Source of the DNA: Oscheius onirici
Taxonomy: Eukaryota > Nematoda > Chromadorea > Rhabditida > Rhabditidae
Reading direction: 5' to 3'
Length of the DNA: 64,000 nucleotides
Assembly: GCA_932521025.1 (NCBI GenBank)
Contig: OW051470.1
Location: forward strand, 5,752,501 to 5,816,500
In this document: positions 37,230-47,935 of the stretch, piece after piece
How the letters are laid out: each line of letters opens with the position of its first letter
Numbering within the stretch: the first letter of the stretch is position 1
Notes under the pieces: generated by a model
What the model saw: only the letters and a program-made list of their open reading frames with translations
The model's database searches: none
Told to the model about the DNA's origin: nothing
Translations under genes and position numbers: made by a program

Positions 37230-39720
37230 ATGTGGATCTTCTTTCTGTTGGTTCCCTCTATAGCATATTTCTTCGAAAAGGTTCTTTTCGCTCAATTTGC
37301 AACTACGAGTTCAGGACTATGCTCCGATTAATCTGAACTTGACTGGCATGAGTAGTCAGTGTCTGAAAGATACAGAAACTTGGCTCAGGAGTCTCGGGCG
37401 ATTTCCAAGAGAGTTTAAACAATGTTTCGCTTACAAGAACTCGACCCTTAGCTGTAGCAAAGAAGAAGAAAAAGAAATGATTCAAGACTTTTATGGAGTG
37501 AAGCAGTTAGACTCCTTTGGAACGTTTGTCTGAAACAAATGTGGTGATCTTCACATGTTTAGGATTCCGGCTGGGATGCTCGACATCAAGACCGTAGCCT
37601 ATGGGGATTTGCAAGAGTGCCAAGAAGTTTCGAAACATTTCTTCTACCAAACAAAGTACTGCTTCATTCACACCAAGATCTCTCATGTAAAGAACATGAA
37701 TAACATCCAACTTCTCTTTAGGAATACTCTTGTGACAGTGAGCCAAAGGTTCCTTACAAGATTGCAGTCTGCATGCCTATATCTTGTTCAGAAAAAGTTC
37801 GATTTTTTTATAATCCTGATAAGAGCCACAAAATGTTACGGGGTTTCAGGAGATTGTGACAATTTTCAACGGAATCGAAAAGACTGAAAAAGGTTTGTTC
37901 ACTGCCTGCTCAGCTACCTGTAAAAAAAACAAAGGAGAAACGGACGTCTTCACATGGATATTCTTGTATTTCTTTTCTTCTATCGTAAATTTTGATTTTT
38001 CAGATCGTTCATGAGTCTTCTAGTCGGTCTTTGTCTCTTTTCTAGTCTACTTGACTATATTCTGGACAAACATTATCAGATTAAACAAAAAAACCTCAAA
38101 CAACCAGGTATCTTTCGGTGTTTTAAATCGTTGAGGATCCCAGCTTTTCATGCTTTTTTGTCTTTCTCCATTTACACGAATGGGTCTCAAGTACTGGATA
38201 CTACAGTTCCAAAGAAAGGTCATCTCAAATCGCTAGATTGTATTCGGTTCCTTTCCATGCTCTGGGTGGCTGCTGGACATGTATTCAACTTTTCTGTAGC
38301 CAACGGTACCCTTTCTCCCAACTCATTCATACTCCCTATCAGATTCGATAATTCCTCTGCTCAGTCTGCCTCGACCCATTCTTTCCGACACATTGATGAG
38401 TGCTTTTTTTTCCGTCGACACTTTCTTCGTCATTTCGGGACTTCTCGTCACCTACATGTTTTTCAAAGAAATTGGAAAGAATCCTCAACTTGTGAAGAAC
38501 CCTCTGACCTGGATCATGTTCTATGCCCATCGATATCTTCGGTTCGACCTTTTGTTTTTGAACTTACAGAAACATAAGATTGACCCCTCCGTACATCCTG
38601 TTCATATTCTTCATCATTGCGGTCGTTCCTCTGATGACCGGCGTCTTCATGACCGAATGGAATTCTGATGGAATACTTGCAGAGCCGTGTCGACAACATT
38701 GGTGGAAGAATCTTATTCTCATAAACAACTTTGACACCGACCCTCCCGTAAGCTCTTCTAAAAGAAGGAAAAGACCTTTTAGTGTTACGGCATCACATGG
38801 TATCTCGCCTGTGACTGGCAAATCTACATCTTTTCTCCGCTTGTCCTCCTAGCATTCTACTGGTCCCCGTGGTTTGGTCTCTTCACGGTTACAGCTGCAT
38901 GTGTTGCAAGTTCTGTGGCAACAATAGTGTTAACAGTTCATTATAATTTACCTGCTACAGCAGCACGTCCCGAGTAAGTTACAGTATTTTATAAAAAGTT
39001 CGAATCAGAAAAGCAACCGAGTTCAACGACTACATTTACATGAAACCTTGGATCCGTTGTCCTCCTTACCTCATCGGAATGGCCGCTGGCTACTGTCTGT
39101 CTAAATTCGGTCATCTGCGGCCAAAGATCCACTGGGTGGGGTGTATTGTACTTCTCAAAAAGTTCCCATCAGATATTCCCACTGCTCGGTTGGAGTTTCT
39201 CTATAGCTATGGCTCTAGCCATAGTCTATGGTCCTCACGACTATCTTGCCCTGGAAACAAATTGGGCCAAAGGTGTTCGTGGTATCTATGATGCGGGGAG
39301 TCGTGTTGGATGGGCTCTTTTCGTCGTTTGGGTTATTCTGGCCAACCACTTTGGATACGGAGGTTGTTCAGTTGATTCCGAAGTAAGAAGACTTTAGGTC
39401 CAATAGCAATCTTCATGGAACACCCGATTTGGCAACCACTCGGCAGACTTAGTTATTGCTCCTATTTAAGCCACATGTTTCTCCTCTACTACCTAATGGA
39501 TCTTCAAGATCGTCAATTACATTTCACCGGAATCTGGTCCCAATTCATCCAATGGACCATTCCTCTTGTCGTAATGGCCTACTTCTTCGCCTTCTTCTGG
39601 AGCTGTCTCTGTGAAATTCCCTTTACAAAATTGGAAAAACTTGTGTTTGACATGTTCTTGCCTGTTCGAAGAAAATCTCCGCCCAAAGAAGCCAAGTTTG
39701 AAGCATGGACAGCCGAATAA
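37230..39720 (+). CDS. NRF-6-type multi-pass O-acyltransferase (Acyl_transf_3)
   Basis: Twelve exons join in phase to 694 residues: 37230-37280, 37315-37523, 37563-37686, 37722-37796, 37850-37965, 38004-38305, 38343-38541, 38570-38747, 38783-38973, 39009-39135, 39173-39362, 39398-39720. The short first exon is a hydrophobic signal peptide. A cysteine-containing extracellular NRF domain follows (residues about 20-165, with CLKDTETW, YGDLQECQ and CMPISCS). Then come about ten to eleven membrane helices, with RFLSMLWVAAGH, which holds the arginine/histidine region conserved in the family. C. elegans relatives (nrf-6, ndg-4, the oac genes) affect fluoxetine response, lipid uptake and yolk transport; the acyl substrate is unknown. 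The stop codon overlaps an AATAAA signal at 39716-39721. Introns are about 28-45 bases. The CAP gene lies 144 bases downstream. Confidence 0.9.
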
Positions 39721-39721
39721 A
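39716..39721 (+). terminator. Poly(A) signal overlapping stop codon
   Basis: AATAAA includes the TAA stop of the acyltransferase gene (39718-39720). If used, the 3' UTR would be only some 15-20 bases long. Use is inferred. Confidence 0.4.
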
Positions 39722-39824
39722 GTTGTTTGATTTCCTAGCTATTTCGGTCAAAAAACCACGCTATACAGTCGTGCAAAGAACAATAGCTTGACCTCTAGTC
39801 TATTTGTCCATCCCGTTTCGGAAA

Positions 39825-39832
39825 TATATAAA
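39825..39832 (+). promoter_or_regulatory. TATA box of the CAP gene
   Basis: TATATAAA lies 33 bases before the ATG at 39865, a spacing consistent with a core promoter and a very short 5' leader. Confidence 0.5.
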
Positions 39833-39864
39833 AGAGCTTCAGCTGGTAGTTATACCATAAAAAA

Positions 39865-40619
39865 ATGTATTCCATTCTCTTCTTCTTCCTCTTCACAGTA
39901 TCTTCTACTTTCGGTAAAATTGGTCCTTCTTATTAGTACACAAGTCTTCAGCCGCACTTTGCAATTCTGCTCCATGGTCTGATCCAGAGAGAATAAGCAT
40001 TCTGCAAGTTCACAACGTATTGAGATCGAGTATCGCCAAAGGAAACTATTACGCCGGAAGAGTGCGAAAACCATCGGCTTCAAACATGCTTAAAATGCTT
40101 TACGACTGCTCTCTTGAGGCTACAGCTCAAGCTTATGCCAATACCTGTCCTAGTGGTCACTCTGGAATACAGGCTCTAGGAGAAAACATGTTCTTTACTC
40201 ATGGCAATAGTCCGGTATCTATATGCTTGTTCAATGTTCAATCTAATGTTCCCGCAGATGACTATCACGAACAACGGTCATCTTGCTGCCGAAACATGGG
40301 CAAATCAGTTCAAGCAAAAAGGTTGGCCGAGCAACAAACTGACATATCAGTTGGCTAACACAGGAATCGGAGAAGCTACACAGGTAAATAAGAAGTTTTC
40401 CAGTATCCGATCATTCAGATGGCATGGAGTCGAACCAATAGCGTCGGATGTGGTGTAGCTCTGTGCAACAACGCTAGAACAGTGACTGTTGTCTGCCACT
40501 ACGCACCGCAGGGTAACGTGATCGGAGGCTTCATCTACTTCACGGGAAGAACTTGTTCAGCATGTCCACCTGGCTCGTTCTGTGAGGCCAGCACTGGGCT
40601 ATGTGTTATTATTGAATAA
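39865..40619 (+). CDS. Secreted CAP/SCP-domain protein (venom-allergen-like)
   Basis: Four exons, 39865-39913, 39952-40214, 40258-40383 and 40419-40619, join in phase to 212 residues. A hydrophobic signal peptide (about residues 1-17) is followed by a single CAP domain with its diagnostic blocks: HNVLRSS near the start, ALGENMFF (active-site-like His/Glu region), SVGCGVALC, and VCHYAPQGNVIG, the equivalent of the CNYxPxGN signature. Several cysteines, including CPPGSFC near the end, should form disulphides. Such proteins are secreted; in nematodes they serve in innate defence, reproduction or host interaction, and the exact role here is unknown. AATAAA follows at 40634-40639. The gene converges with ssu-72, whose stop codon is 100 bases away. 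Confidence 0.93.
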
Positions 40620-40718
40620 GCATGTGGTTAATGAATAAATTCTCTTGGATAACCTATCTCCCCTTCTTAAAAAAAACTTTTCTCGTCAAGTTTATAAGAT
40701 TTTCCACGATGAAACAAT

Positions 40719-41442
40719 TCAATAGAAACAAATAGAATGAAGTAAATTACGCTTGCTGTTCATGTTCTCGAACTCCTCCAAAATTTCGTCGATATCGCTG
40801 TCAAGATCCTTGCAACTCTCCAGCTTCTTACATATGTCGACCACACAAATTGCTCCGGTCATCGCTTCTTCGGGATTATCTTCTATGTCGATGTTTATGA
40901 CATGTACGGGGTTGAGAGTAACTTGTGGTCGATCTCGCAGGAACTCGAGAACCTGGAAGTAACTCATCAAAACAACGATATGAAGATACTACCTGATCGT
41001 AGACACGTTCTTCCAGGCAGATGATAATTTGGAATTCTTTTGTCTCTTCCTGGAATCGTTGTGGGCCTTCTTTAATTCGCTTGTTCCGATCCAACATATT
41101 CAGAAGTCCGTTGTTTGTGTATCTGACGAAACCATTTATGAAACCATGTGAAAAACGTACAAGTTTTTGTCCTTGGCAATAAGATCATTGTAAATGAATG
41201 CGTAGGTGGTTTTACCAAATTCGTAACAATTCGGCTTGTCTATCGATGGACCGGGCAGTTTAACTTGAGTTCCTGAGCCGTATGAACATACGTTAAAATT
41301 GTGTTTTCTACAAATTACATTTTCTGAAGTTGTGAAAAAAAACGTACGCTAAAAACGAGTGAGCTTCCATGCTGCGATTCATATTAGAAGAACAGCTGAC
41401 GGCTATTTTCAATTTTGGCTTGCTCACCGTTCTACCGGTCAT
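40719..41442 (-). CDS. ssu-72: RNA polymerase II CTD phosphatase Ssu72
   Basis: Four exons, 41348-41442, 41161-41307, 40993-41122 and 40719-40952, join in phase to 201 residues (human 194). The CX5R catalytic loop of low-molecular-weight phosphatases is CSSNMNRS at about residues 17-24, and the general-acid region reads INIDIEDN. MLDRNKRIK and EERVYDQ match human SSU72 nearly exactly. The enzyme removes phosphate from Ser5 and Ser7 of the Pol II C-terminal repeat and takes part in 3'-end processing and transcription recycling. It starts 169 bases after the stop of the NIP45-like gene on the same strand, a spacing typical of nematode operons, so it may be trans-spliced to SL2. Confidence 0.97.
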
Positions 41443-41610
41443 CCTGGTGCTATTTATTAGGGAGTTTTGAACGAGTTAAACTGATATTGAAGTGGGCAAA
41501 CACTATTAGAAGAATAAGTGAACAAAATCTGATTTTTATTGATGAAAATGAATGGTGAAAAAGGTAATTTACAAACCCGAATAAAAGTTATGACAAATTG
41601 GCTTAGGAAA

Positions 41611-42868
41611 TCAAATGAGGTCCAGAATATCATCGTCCTGAAGCTTATAAGTTTCCGGAGTTTCGTCCAAAGGAAGCTCAGTGCCATCAAACATGACCTG
41701 ATCGAATTCGACACCCTTCTCCCTGATCTGCGTCGAAATTTCACCGAATGTATCCGTCTTAAATTGGAAGAATGATTGAAAAAAAAACGAGAGAAAAATC
41801 ACCTTTTCCACATGAATTGTGAGCGGTCTAGAGCCCTTTTTCTGGCATTTCAGGGCGATAGTTGTATTGCCATGGATAACAAGACATTCGAGCTTGTAAA
41901 TCTAAAAATTTAACTTTGGTCAGAATATTTTGGGCAGCTGACCTCCTCCGGCTCAAAGTTTAGCTGACTCGGCGTTTGATTGTCGCGGATATCGACGATT
42001 CCATGTGTCAGGCTTAACACAATGCATTGAACCAAGGCATAATATGGAACTAACTTGACACAACCCATTGAGCACTCTTTTTTCTCGGCCAAAATTCGTC
42101 GGACGTTGCTGAAAGGCTCAGTCATCTCGAGACTTATCAGAGGGTGCTTGGCGAAAGACTCATCGAGATCTACGATCTGTATGAAGCATCGTTCCCTTTT
42201 AATTCGTTTCATCTGAAAATGTTTCGAAACGTATTTTCTAAAAAAAAACCAATACATTGGGACTTTCGTCGTCAAGGTCACCCAGTGGCTCCAGTTTTGC
42301 GTTCTTATCAAATCTTCCCTTTCTGATATGCCGAATTCGAGTGACATCGTTGATGATTTTGTCATAGGAAGAGAGTCGATCCACAAAGCCACTGCTGGAG
42401 CTGTAGTCATCTTTGCTAGAAAGACTGGCAATTTCTGAAACAGATTGTTCAGTTTCGGCATAAAAACTTTCTTACCTTTCAATTCGTCCTGAAGCTTCTT
42501 TTCCTTTTCAAGTCTTCCCTGTTCAGCTTTCTTTTTCAACTTTTCCATAAAGTCGATGTCTTCATCTCCAGAATTTAAGCTGTCATCTGAGTCGAGCGAG
42601 CCCACTGAAAATAAAACTTGAGATCACTGTACAACTAAATTACATGGCTTTTCTATGAACGTGGGAATCGCGATTGTCGGACTGTTTTCGAGTTTAGGAG
42701 CAGCCTTTGGCTTCTTGGTTCTAGTACGCTTAGCAACGAAGTTCGAGTAGTAATCCTCTTCGCTGTCACTGTCCTGCATCATCTAAGAAGATATTGGCAA
42801 CTACTGAAGAAGATGCTCACCTTGGACAGAGTACTGGACCCTGCTTTTCTAGATGATTCTCTAGACAT
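41611..42868 (-). CDS. SUMO-like-domain protein (Rad60/NIP45 family candidate)
   Basis: Seven exons join in phase to 336 residues: 42821-42868, 42644-42782, 42476-42604, 42256-42434, 41943-42212, 41803-41901, 41611-41757. The N-terminal half is acidic and basic by turns, with several SD/SE and DSDD stretches and a lysine-rich segment (MEKLKKKAEQGRLEKEKK). The C-terminal 80 residues contain RPLTIHVEK, REKGVEFDQVMFDGTELPLDETPETYKLQDDDILDLI, the pattern of a SUMO/ubiquitin-like fold (FDG, DDDILD), and a weaker similar segment precedes it. The family (Rad60, Esc2, NIP45/NFATC2IP) binds SUMO-pathway enzymes and works in genome stability. Assignment rests on pattern, not alignment. It precedes ssu-72 in an operon-like arrangement. 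Confidence 0.65.
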
Positions 42869-43218
42869 TGTGAGTATTCTTAGCAGTCGTGATAATCTGT
42901 AACTTGATAAGAACGTTAATTTCGTAGAATCAAAAGAATTTAAAAAAAAAACAAGAGAAAACCGGTGAGAAAGAAGATAAACAAAAGGCCTCGCGACAAT
43001 TTATATGAACGTACGCGACCGATAATATTTGCGTACGTATTTTCAATAAGACGGGAATACCCATACAGTAATTTTTGCATGCCAGTTTTCTTCCGAAGTT
43101 TCTTTTGTTGTACCATTTATTTGTTCGATTCCATTCTTTTATAAGATCTGTTTTTTTAGGAATAGTTGCACGGATCAGTGGATAGAGCTGCGTCAAAAAC
43201 CATTGGAATGTCTCACGT

Positions 43219-44085
43219 ATGTCTTTTGGCAGAACAAAAAAGGAGAATGAAATTCAGCATGGATATTGGAGAGATTCTTATCGAGAGCGCAGCCGCAGCA
43301 GATCACCGATTTCACATCGCGCTTATAGTGAGGACCATCGACGTGTTCAACTCTTAGAGATGGAAGTGACTCGTGCCAGGAATGAACTTCATGCTGCCAA
43401 AAATCGCATGCATGTCCTGGAAGACGAAAATCAAACTACTCGTCAACTTCATGCTAGGCTCATTACCGCGTACAAGGACAAGAACGAGCAGTTGACGATG
43501 ACGGAGAACAAGCTAAATGATCATCAGATGAAATTTGCAAATGTCGATTCCACAAATACGGTGCTAAGAAGACAAGTCAATACACAATTTGCGGAAATTC
43601 GGGAGCTGAAAGAAGAGTTGAGCCAACTGAAGTCGACGAAAGAGAAGAGTGACACACTCTCCGAACGTTTAGCCAAAGTCGTTGCTGAAAGAGATGTTGC
43701 CGTTAATCAGGGATACGCTGACCTGCAGAAGCTGAAAAACGTGGAAGAGCTGTTATCGATGAGGAACAAGAATCTCGAAGAAGCTGAAGTCGCCAAGACA
43801 AATGCTGAGGCGAAGTATATTGCTTGTCAGTCAGAGAACAGCCGGCTTGGAGAGCAACTGAAGGGAAAGGATTACGAGATTTCAACCATTCGTCACCAGG
43901 CCTGGAGAACAGGAGAACAACACAGGCAGGAGATTAAGGATCTTAGAAGAGTTCTCCAAGAAGAAGTTATGAAATTCGAGCTGGAGAAAAGGTGCGAGGA
44001 GATCATGCGAACACTTTGTGAAGCCAAAACTATTCAATTCATGCAGTTGGAGGAATTGCAGAAGAAGAAGAATACATCCAGATGA
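43219..44085 (+). CDS. Long coiled-coil protein with RS-rich start
   Basis: Single exon of 288 residues. The first 40 residues are rich in R, S and H (SYRERSRSRSPISHRAYSED). From about residue 45 to the end the sequence is highly charged with continuous heptads of E, K, L and Q (for example LDENQTT, LKEELSQLKS, EEAEVAKTNAEAKY), the look of an uninterrupted coiled coil. No other domain, membrane segment or signal peptide. The start is the first ATG of the frame; an alternative nearby ATG at 43210 is in another frame. Such proteins usually act as scaffolds; I cannot assign a role. It lies divergent to the NIP45-like gene by 351 bases. Confidence 0.75.
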   Translation: MSFGRTKKENEIQHGYWRDSYRERSRSRSPISHRAYSEDHRRVQLLEMEVTRARNELHAAKNRMHVLEDENQTTRQLHARLITAYKDKNEQLTMTENKLNDHQMKFANVDSTNTVLRRQVNTQFAEIRELKEELSQLKSTKEKSDTLSERLAKVVAERDVAVNQGYADLQKLKNVEELLSMRNKNLEEAEVAKTNAEAKYIACQSENSRLGEQLKGKDYEISTIRHQAWRTGEQHRQEIKDLRRVLQEEVMKFELEKRCEEIMRTLCEAKTIQFMQLEELQKKKNTSR

Positions 44086-44477
44086 ACAGCCTGCTTTTTA
44101 CTTTGTTATTTCTTTACCTTATAAACCTTCCGGATATAATTTTCTAGTCAATGTGAGCTCTTTGCAGCTCAAGTTTTTCTTTCTCCTCTGTTCCTGTACC
44201 GATTCCAAGTCCAGCTTTATCACAGTACAATCCAACGCGGCGGAAGGTCCAACAAACAGTGCCTCGCGGGCAGTGGAGGTTTGCTCTACCCCCATCGGAA
44301 AGAGGGTGTCTCTCTCACTGCCCGCCCAATCGATTCTGGGTCGGCCGCCCCAAATGCCCAGACTACCCATAAACAGGAGTGATCGTTTCACCTCCTCCCA
44401 CTTCCCCTTCGGTCCTTCAACCTCTCTCTACTTATTTTCCCCAGACTCTCAGTTTGTCTAATTCAAACATTTTTAGA

Positions 44478-45909
44478 ATGTTTATCGTCGTTAACATTAG
44501 TCCTGGAGTAGACATGTCGCTTCTTATGGAAACACTGGTAAGTGACTCAGAATTCCTCCTTGCTGACAGTGAGTAATTGTCAGACACTTTGTTTAACCAC
44601 CCCATTGTCAAGAGCCGAGTATTCCATCCGGTAACTATGGGAGACATCAAAGGTAGTCAAGAGATTAGTATACTGAATGGATGTTTAGAAGAGATACGGT
44701 ATATTGCACATGGGTTCTCTGTTTGAAGCCCAATTCTTTGCAATTGAAATATTCGTTTCTGTCTCACTGATTATTGACGACACTCTTGTCTTCCTTCCTA
44801 CAAACGTAGGATCAACGTCATAAAAGGGTCGAATGATATCAGAATCTAAATGTTTCGTAGTGCGAGTTCTGAGACATGGCTCTGTTTCTGCAAACGACTT
44901 TTCCAGGCGGCACGGACGTTGACATTTTCGGTGACAGACGATCTCAGCAAGTTGTGTGGAAAATGTAGTCTTGGTACGAGTCAACCTCTTCCTGTCCCTC
45001 GTCAGCAGCCTGAATCATCTCCTTCAGTAAAGGTGTCCATCAGAACGAGTTCCCAAGTCAGTATGGGTCATTTGTTCGCACTAACTTCCAAATTCCAGTC
45101 GACTAGTAAAGGAGAAATTAAAAGATTTCGTCCCTCAGTAAATGGACCAATCCGAGGAAAGAAAAGAGGTTTGGAAGAGGAACTCAGTGAATCAGACCCG
45201 GCTGGGGAAGAGATTCTGAAGGACCAAATTGACCAGTTGATGCAAGCAGCCTCGATGGCCAGCACGTCCTTTTTCAAAACGGTAAGGAGAAGATTCGAGT
45301 ATTTCTTTTTGGAGTAAACTCGGGATGATTCTGTCTGAGAACAACATTTGCAAGAGTCTTAACATAGAGCCTTCTGTTGCAGCCAAAGGAAGAGGAATCA
45401 ACCAGCGACATCAATACGACTATCGTCTCAGATCTCTTCAAGCGAATAGGAGAAATGGGCGATCCTCCAGTTCTAGAAGAGGTAGGCACTGTTCGGAGCA
45501 CAAAAGACATGTTCCGAGGAGAATGTAAAGTGAGTTTGGACAAGAGATGAGAAAGTACCGTAATCTCAGCTGTGTCAAATGCCCATTTCAATTCGGAGTC
45601 ATCATCAACGACGGCATGCCTTGAAGCATCTCGGCTTCAAAACGTCAGCGACTGTCTCTAACCCAAGACTGTAAACTAACTATAGGTACATCTGTCAGCT
45701 GTGTCAGAAAGACTTCAACAGGTCTGATCTGTGCAAGTCTCACTTTGAGCGATATCACGCAAACTGCACACTGGTCCCTTTTCAGGACACAATGTGGGTT
45801 TGCTGTTAGAATCCCTCGACAAATTGCATGTTTCAGCACAGCAGAACAACAAGAGAAACTGGACCAGATGATTCTAATATGCTTCCCGGATGAGCACAGA
45901 AAATCCTAG
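44478..45909 (+). CDS. C2H2 zinc-finger protein, two fingers
   Basis: Seven exons join in phase to 264 residues: 44478-44537, 44907-45056, 45099-45281, 45383-45529, 45570-45643, 45686-45793, 45837-45909. Two C2H2-type fingers lie in the C-terminal part: CKLC...HALKH, whose first cysteines are split by an intron, and YICQLCQKDFNRSDLCKSHFERYH, a canonical finger. The N-terminal half is acidic and serine-rich with a basic cluster (GPIRGKKRG), a likely nuclear signal, and LEEELSESD. It is likely a transcription regulator; no specific family recognised. The start could instead be the ATG at 44514 (MSLLMETL). Intron 44538-44906 is 369 bases, the longest in the gene. Confidence 0.75.
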
Positions 45910-46236
45910 CTGTGATCTTGAAACATTGTGATATCATACCTATTTCCCCGAACCAATGAATACTCACACGTCAGTCCTGAACCCAAGTTCTACGTCTTTT
46001 CAGGACCTTACGTTTTTTTCAGTTTCTGGACAATACTGAACAAAGCTTGTAGATTCACAACCATTTGTACAGACTATCGGATAGCTTTGTGATACAGACT
46101 GCCTAATTGTCTTCAAACAAAGGAAACTTTGAACTGAGAAATCGTATTAGTACTAAGTTTTGACACGTGCTGACAGGAATTTTTCACAAGACTCTTTAAC
46201 ACTCCCAAGAAGGTCGTCGTCTCCCTCTCCAGAAGA

Positions 46237-47840
46237 ATGAAGAAGGCTTCAGTGCCCGGTAGCAAGAAGAAAATGGAGGATGAGAAGAAGAAGACGAAGA
46301 AAAAGATGAAAGAAAGTCAGCCGAAAGTGGAGAAGAAGAAGGAAAAGAAAGAAAAAAAAGAAGAAGGACAGCAAGAGAAAGAAGAAGTCGAAAAAGGCCA
46401 GCGAGTCATCGTCTTCCTCCTCATCCGAAGATCTGAACGATGTGTCCATCATGGTCGGCGCTGACAATCCTTTCCTCGCCCAAAATCATCAAAAAAGGGT
46501 TGGTTCTTCAGAGTAACATAATACAGGACAGTTCCAGGTGCTGCCCGGTCAACTGCGCCAAGTTTTGCCAGTCGAGAACTACGTGTCGAAAATTCTCTCA
46601 GAGGAACGACCCGACATGGACACGAAGCAGCTGACTCACATTGAAGCGACCATGCTGGACAACTTTCTTCGTTCTCGAAGTGAACTGATGAGCGGAGAAT
46701 GTCTCTACACGGAGGAAAACAACAACGACGAGGAGCGCAACTTCACTCGATTCGAGATCCAGCTTAAAGTCAGTTCAGAAAAAAACTCAGCAGTAACCCA
46801 AAAATAATTCGCTTCGAGAACCACAAACCCCTGATTTTCAGAGTAATTCCCCAGTTCGAACCGATTTTTTGACTTTTTCAACGTGAAACCCTGAAAATCA
46901 AGGGCTTGTGGTTCTTGAAGCGAAATATTTTTTGCGTTACTATTGCGTTCTTTGTTTTCTGAACAGTCTTTCAGTACAACGAAGGGCGCTACTCGGCCGT
47001 CTATCTGGCCTATCGGACTCGATGTGTCAACAACGATCTCCAGAGACAGGACTCCATTCCATTCATCGTCAAGATTGCTCTGAGGAAGAACAGTGCTCGG
47101 TCGGCACAGCTACTGCGCAACGAGGCCAGCCTGTTCTCATCGATCAAGGACGTGCCAGTGTCATGTATTTCTTCATCATGACGCCACTCGACCGCAATCT
47201 GTCCAAAATCCGTGAAGATTGCGGCGGTAAATTCACTCTCCCGACGGCTCTTCATTCGGCCATCGAAACTCTGAAGATCTTGGCCGATTTCCATAGAAAA
47301 AACCTCGTTCACAGAGATATCAAACCTACAAACTACTGCGCCGGACTCGAGGATCAGAGTCATCGTCTCTTCCTGATCGATTGTGGAGACGCCGTCAAGA
47401 AGAATCGACCAGGTTGTGCCAGTCTTGGATTCCCCGACGGAATGACTCTTCCCTACTGGAGTCTAGAAGTTCATCAGACGGGCGACTGTCCCCAGCGAGG
47501 AGATCTCGAGAGCTGGTTCTATATGGCCGTGGAACTGATCGAATGTCGTGCGATGAGTTGGCTGAGAGACACGCGAATCGAAGATGTGGAAGAGAAGAAG
47601 AAGCGTTTCTGGAGAGACAAGAGCCAACTCGAAAACAAAGCTCTTTTGGCCGTGGCCGAGATGATCGGCGACATGAAGGAAGTGGCTTTTCCCAAAGATC
47701 ACATGGCTGTGAAGCAGAAGCTCGAAGAGGCTTTGGAGCAGCAAGGACCAGGAAAGTGGAAGGTCGACTGGGTCAAGCCGAAACCGAATCTGGCAGCACA
47801 GGTGGCTTCTCCGAAGAAGGCTGTCGGCTGTAAGAAGTAG
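46237..47840 (+). CDS. CK1/TTBK-like protein kinase, frameshifted (possible pseudogene)
   Basis: A K/E-rich N-terminal tail, a serine run and then a divergent CK1/TTBK-type kinase domain of about 340 residues. Seen: NEGRYSAVYLAY (no glycine triad), IVKIAL (the lysine), HRDIKPTNY (catalytic Asp), LIDCGDAV where DFG should be, and GDLESWFYMAVEL, a worm CK1 signature (compare RDDLESWFYM). Two frame problems appear. An A8 run near 46350 shifts the tail out of the serine-rich frame, and near 47155-47165 the reading frame jumps between DVPV and MYFFIMTPLDRN with no intron-sized GT-AG; about ten residues also seem missing. Each could be a sequencing or assembly error, or decay. Its large intron holds a hairpin element (46808-46924). 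AATAAA follows at 47855-47860. Worm TTBK-like kinases are often germline or sperm expressed. Confidence 0.7.
46808..46924. mobile_element. Hairpin (MITE-like) element in a kinase intron
   Basis: Two 34-base inverted arms, 46808-46841 and 46891-46924, pair with only three mismatches. Left arm starts TTCGCTTCGAGAACCACAAA; the right arm is its reverse complement. The loop is about 49 bases. The whole element lies within the intron between 46769 and about 46975, and has no coding capacity. Confidence 0.75.
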
Positions 47841-47935
47841 AATGCTGATCTCGGAATAAAAATAACTTTACCGCTTGCTTTCTCAATAGTTTATAAAGAG
47901 ACAACAAAAAATTCAACAAGTAACCGTAATGGACT

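Noticed and set aside
45561-45650. An alternative reading of the zinc-finger exon giving CVKCPFQFG and a stop
   Set aside because: The in-phase acceptor at 45569 gives the C2H2 finger and joins to both neighbouring exons without frameshift.
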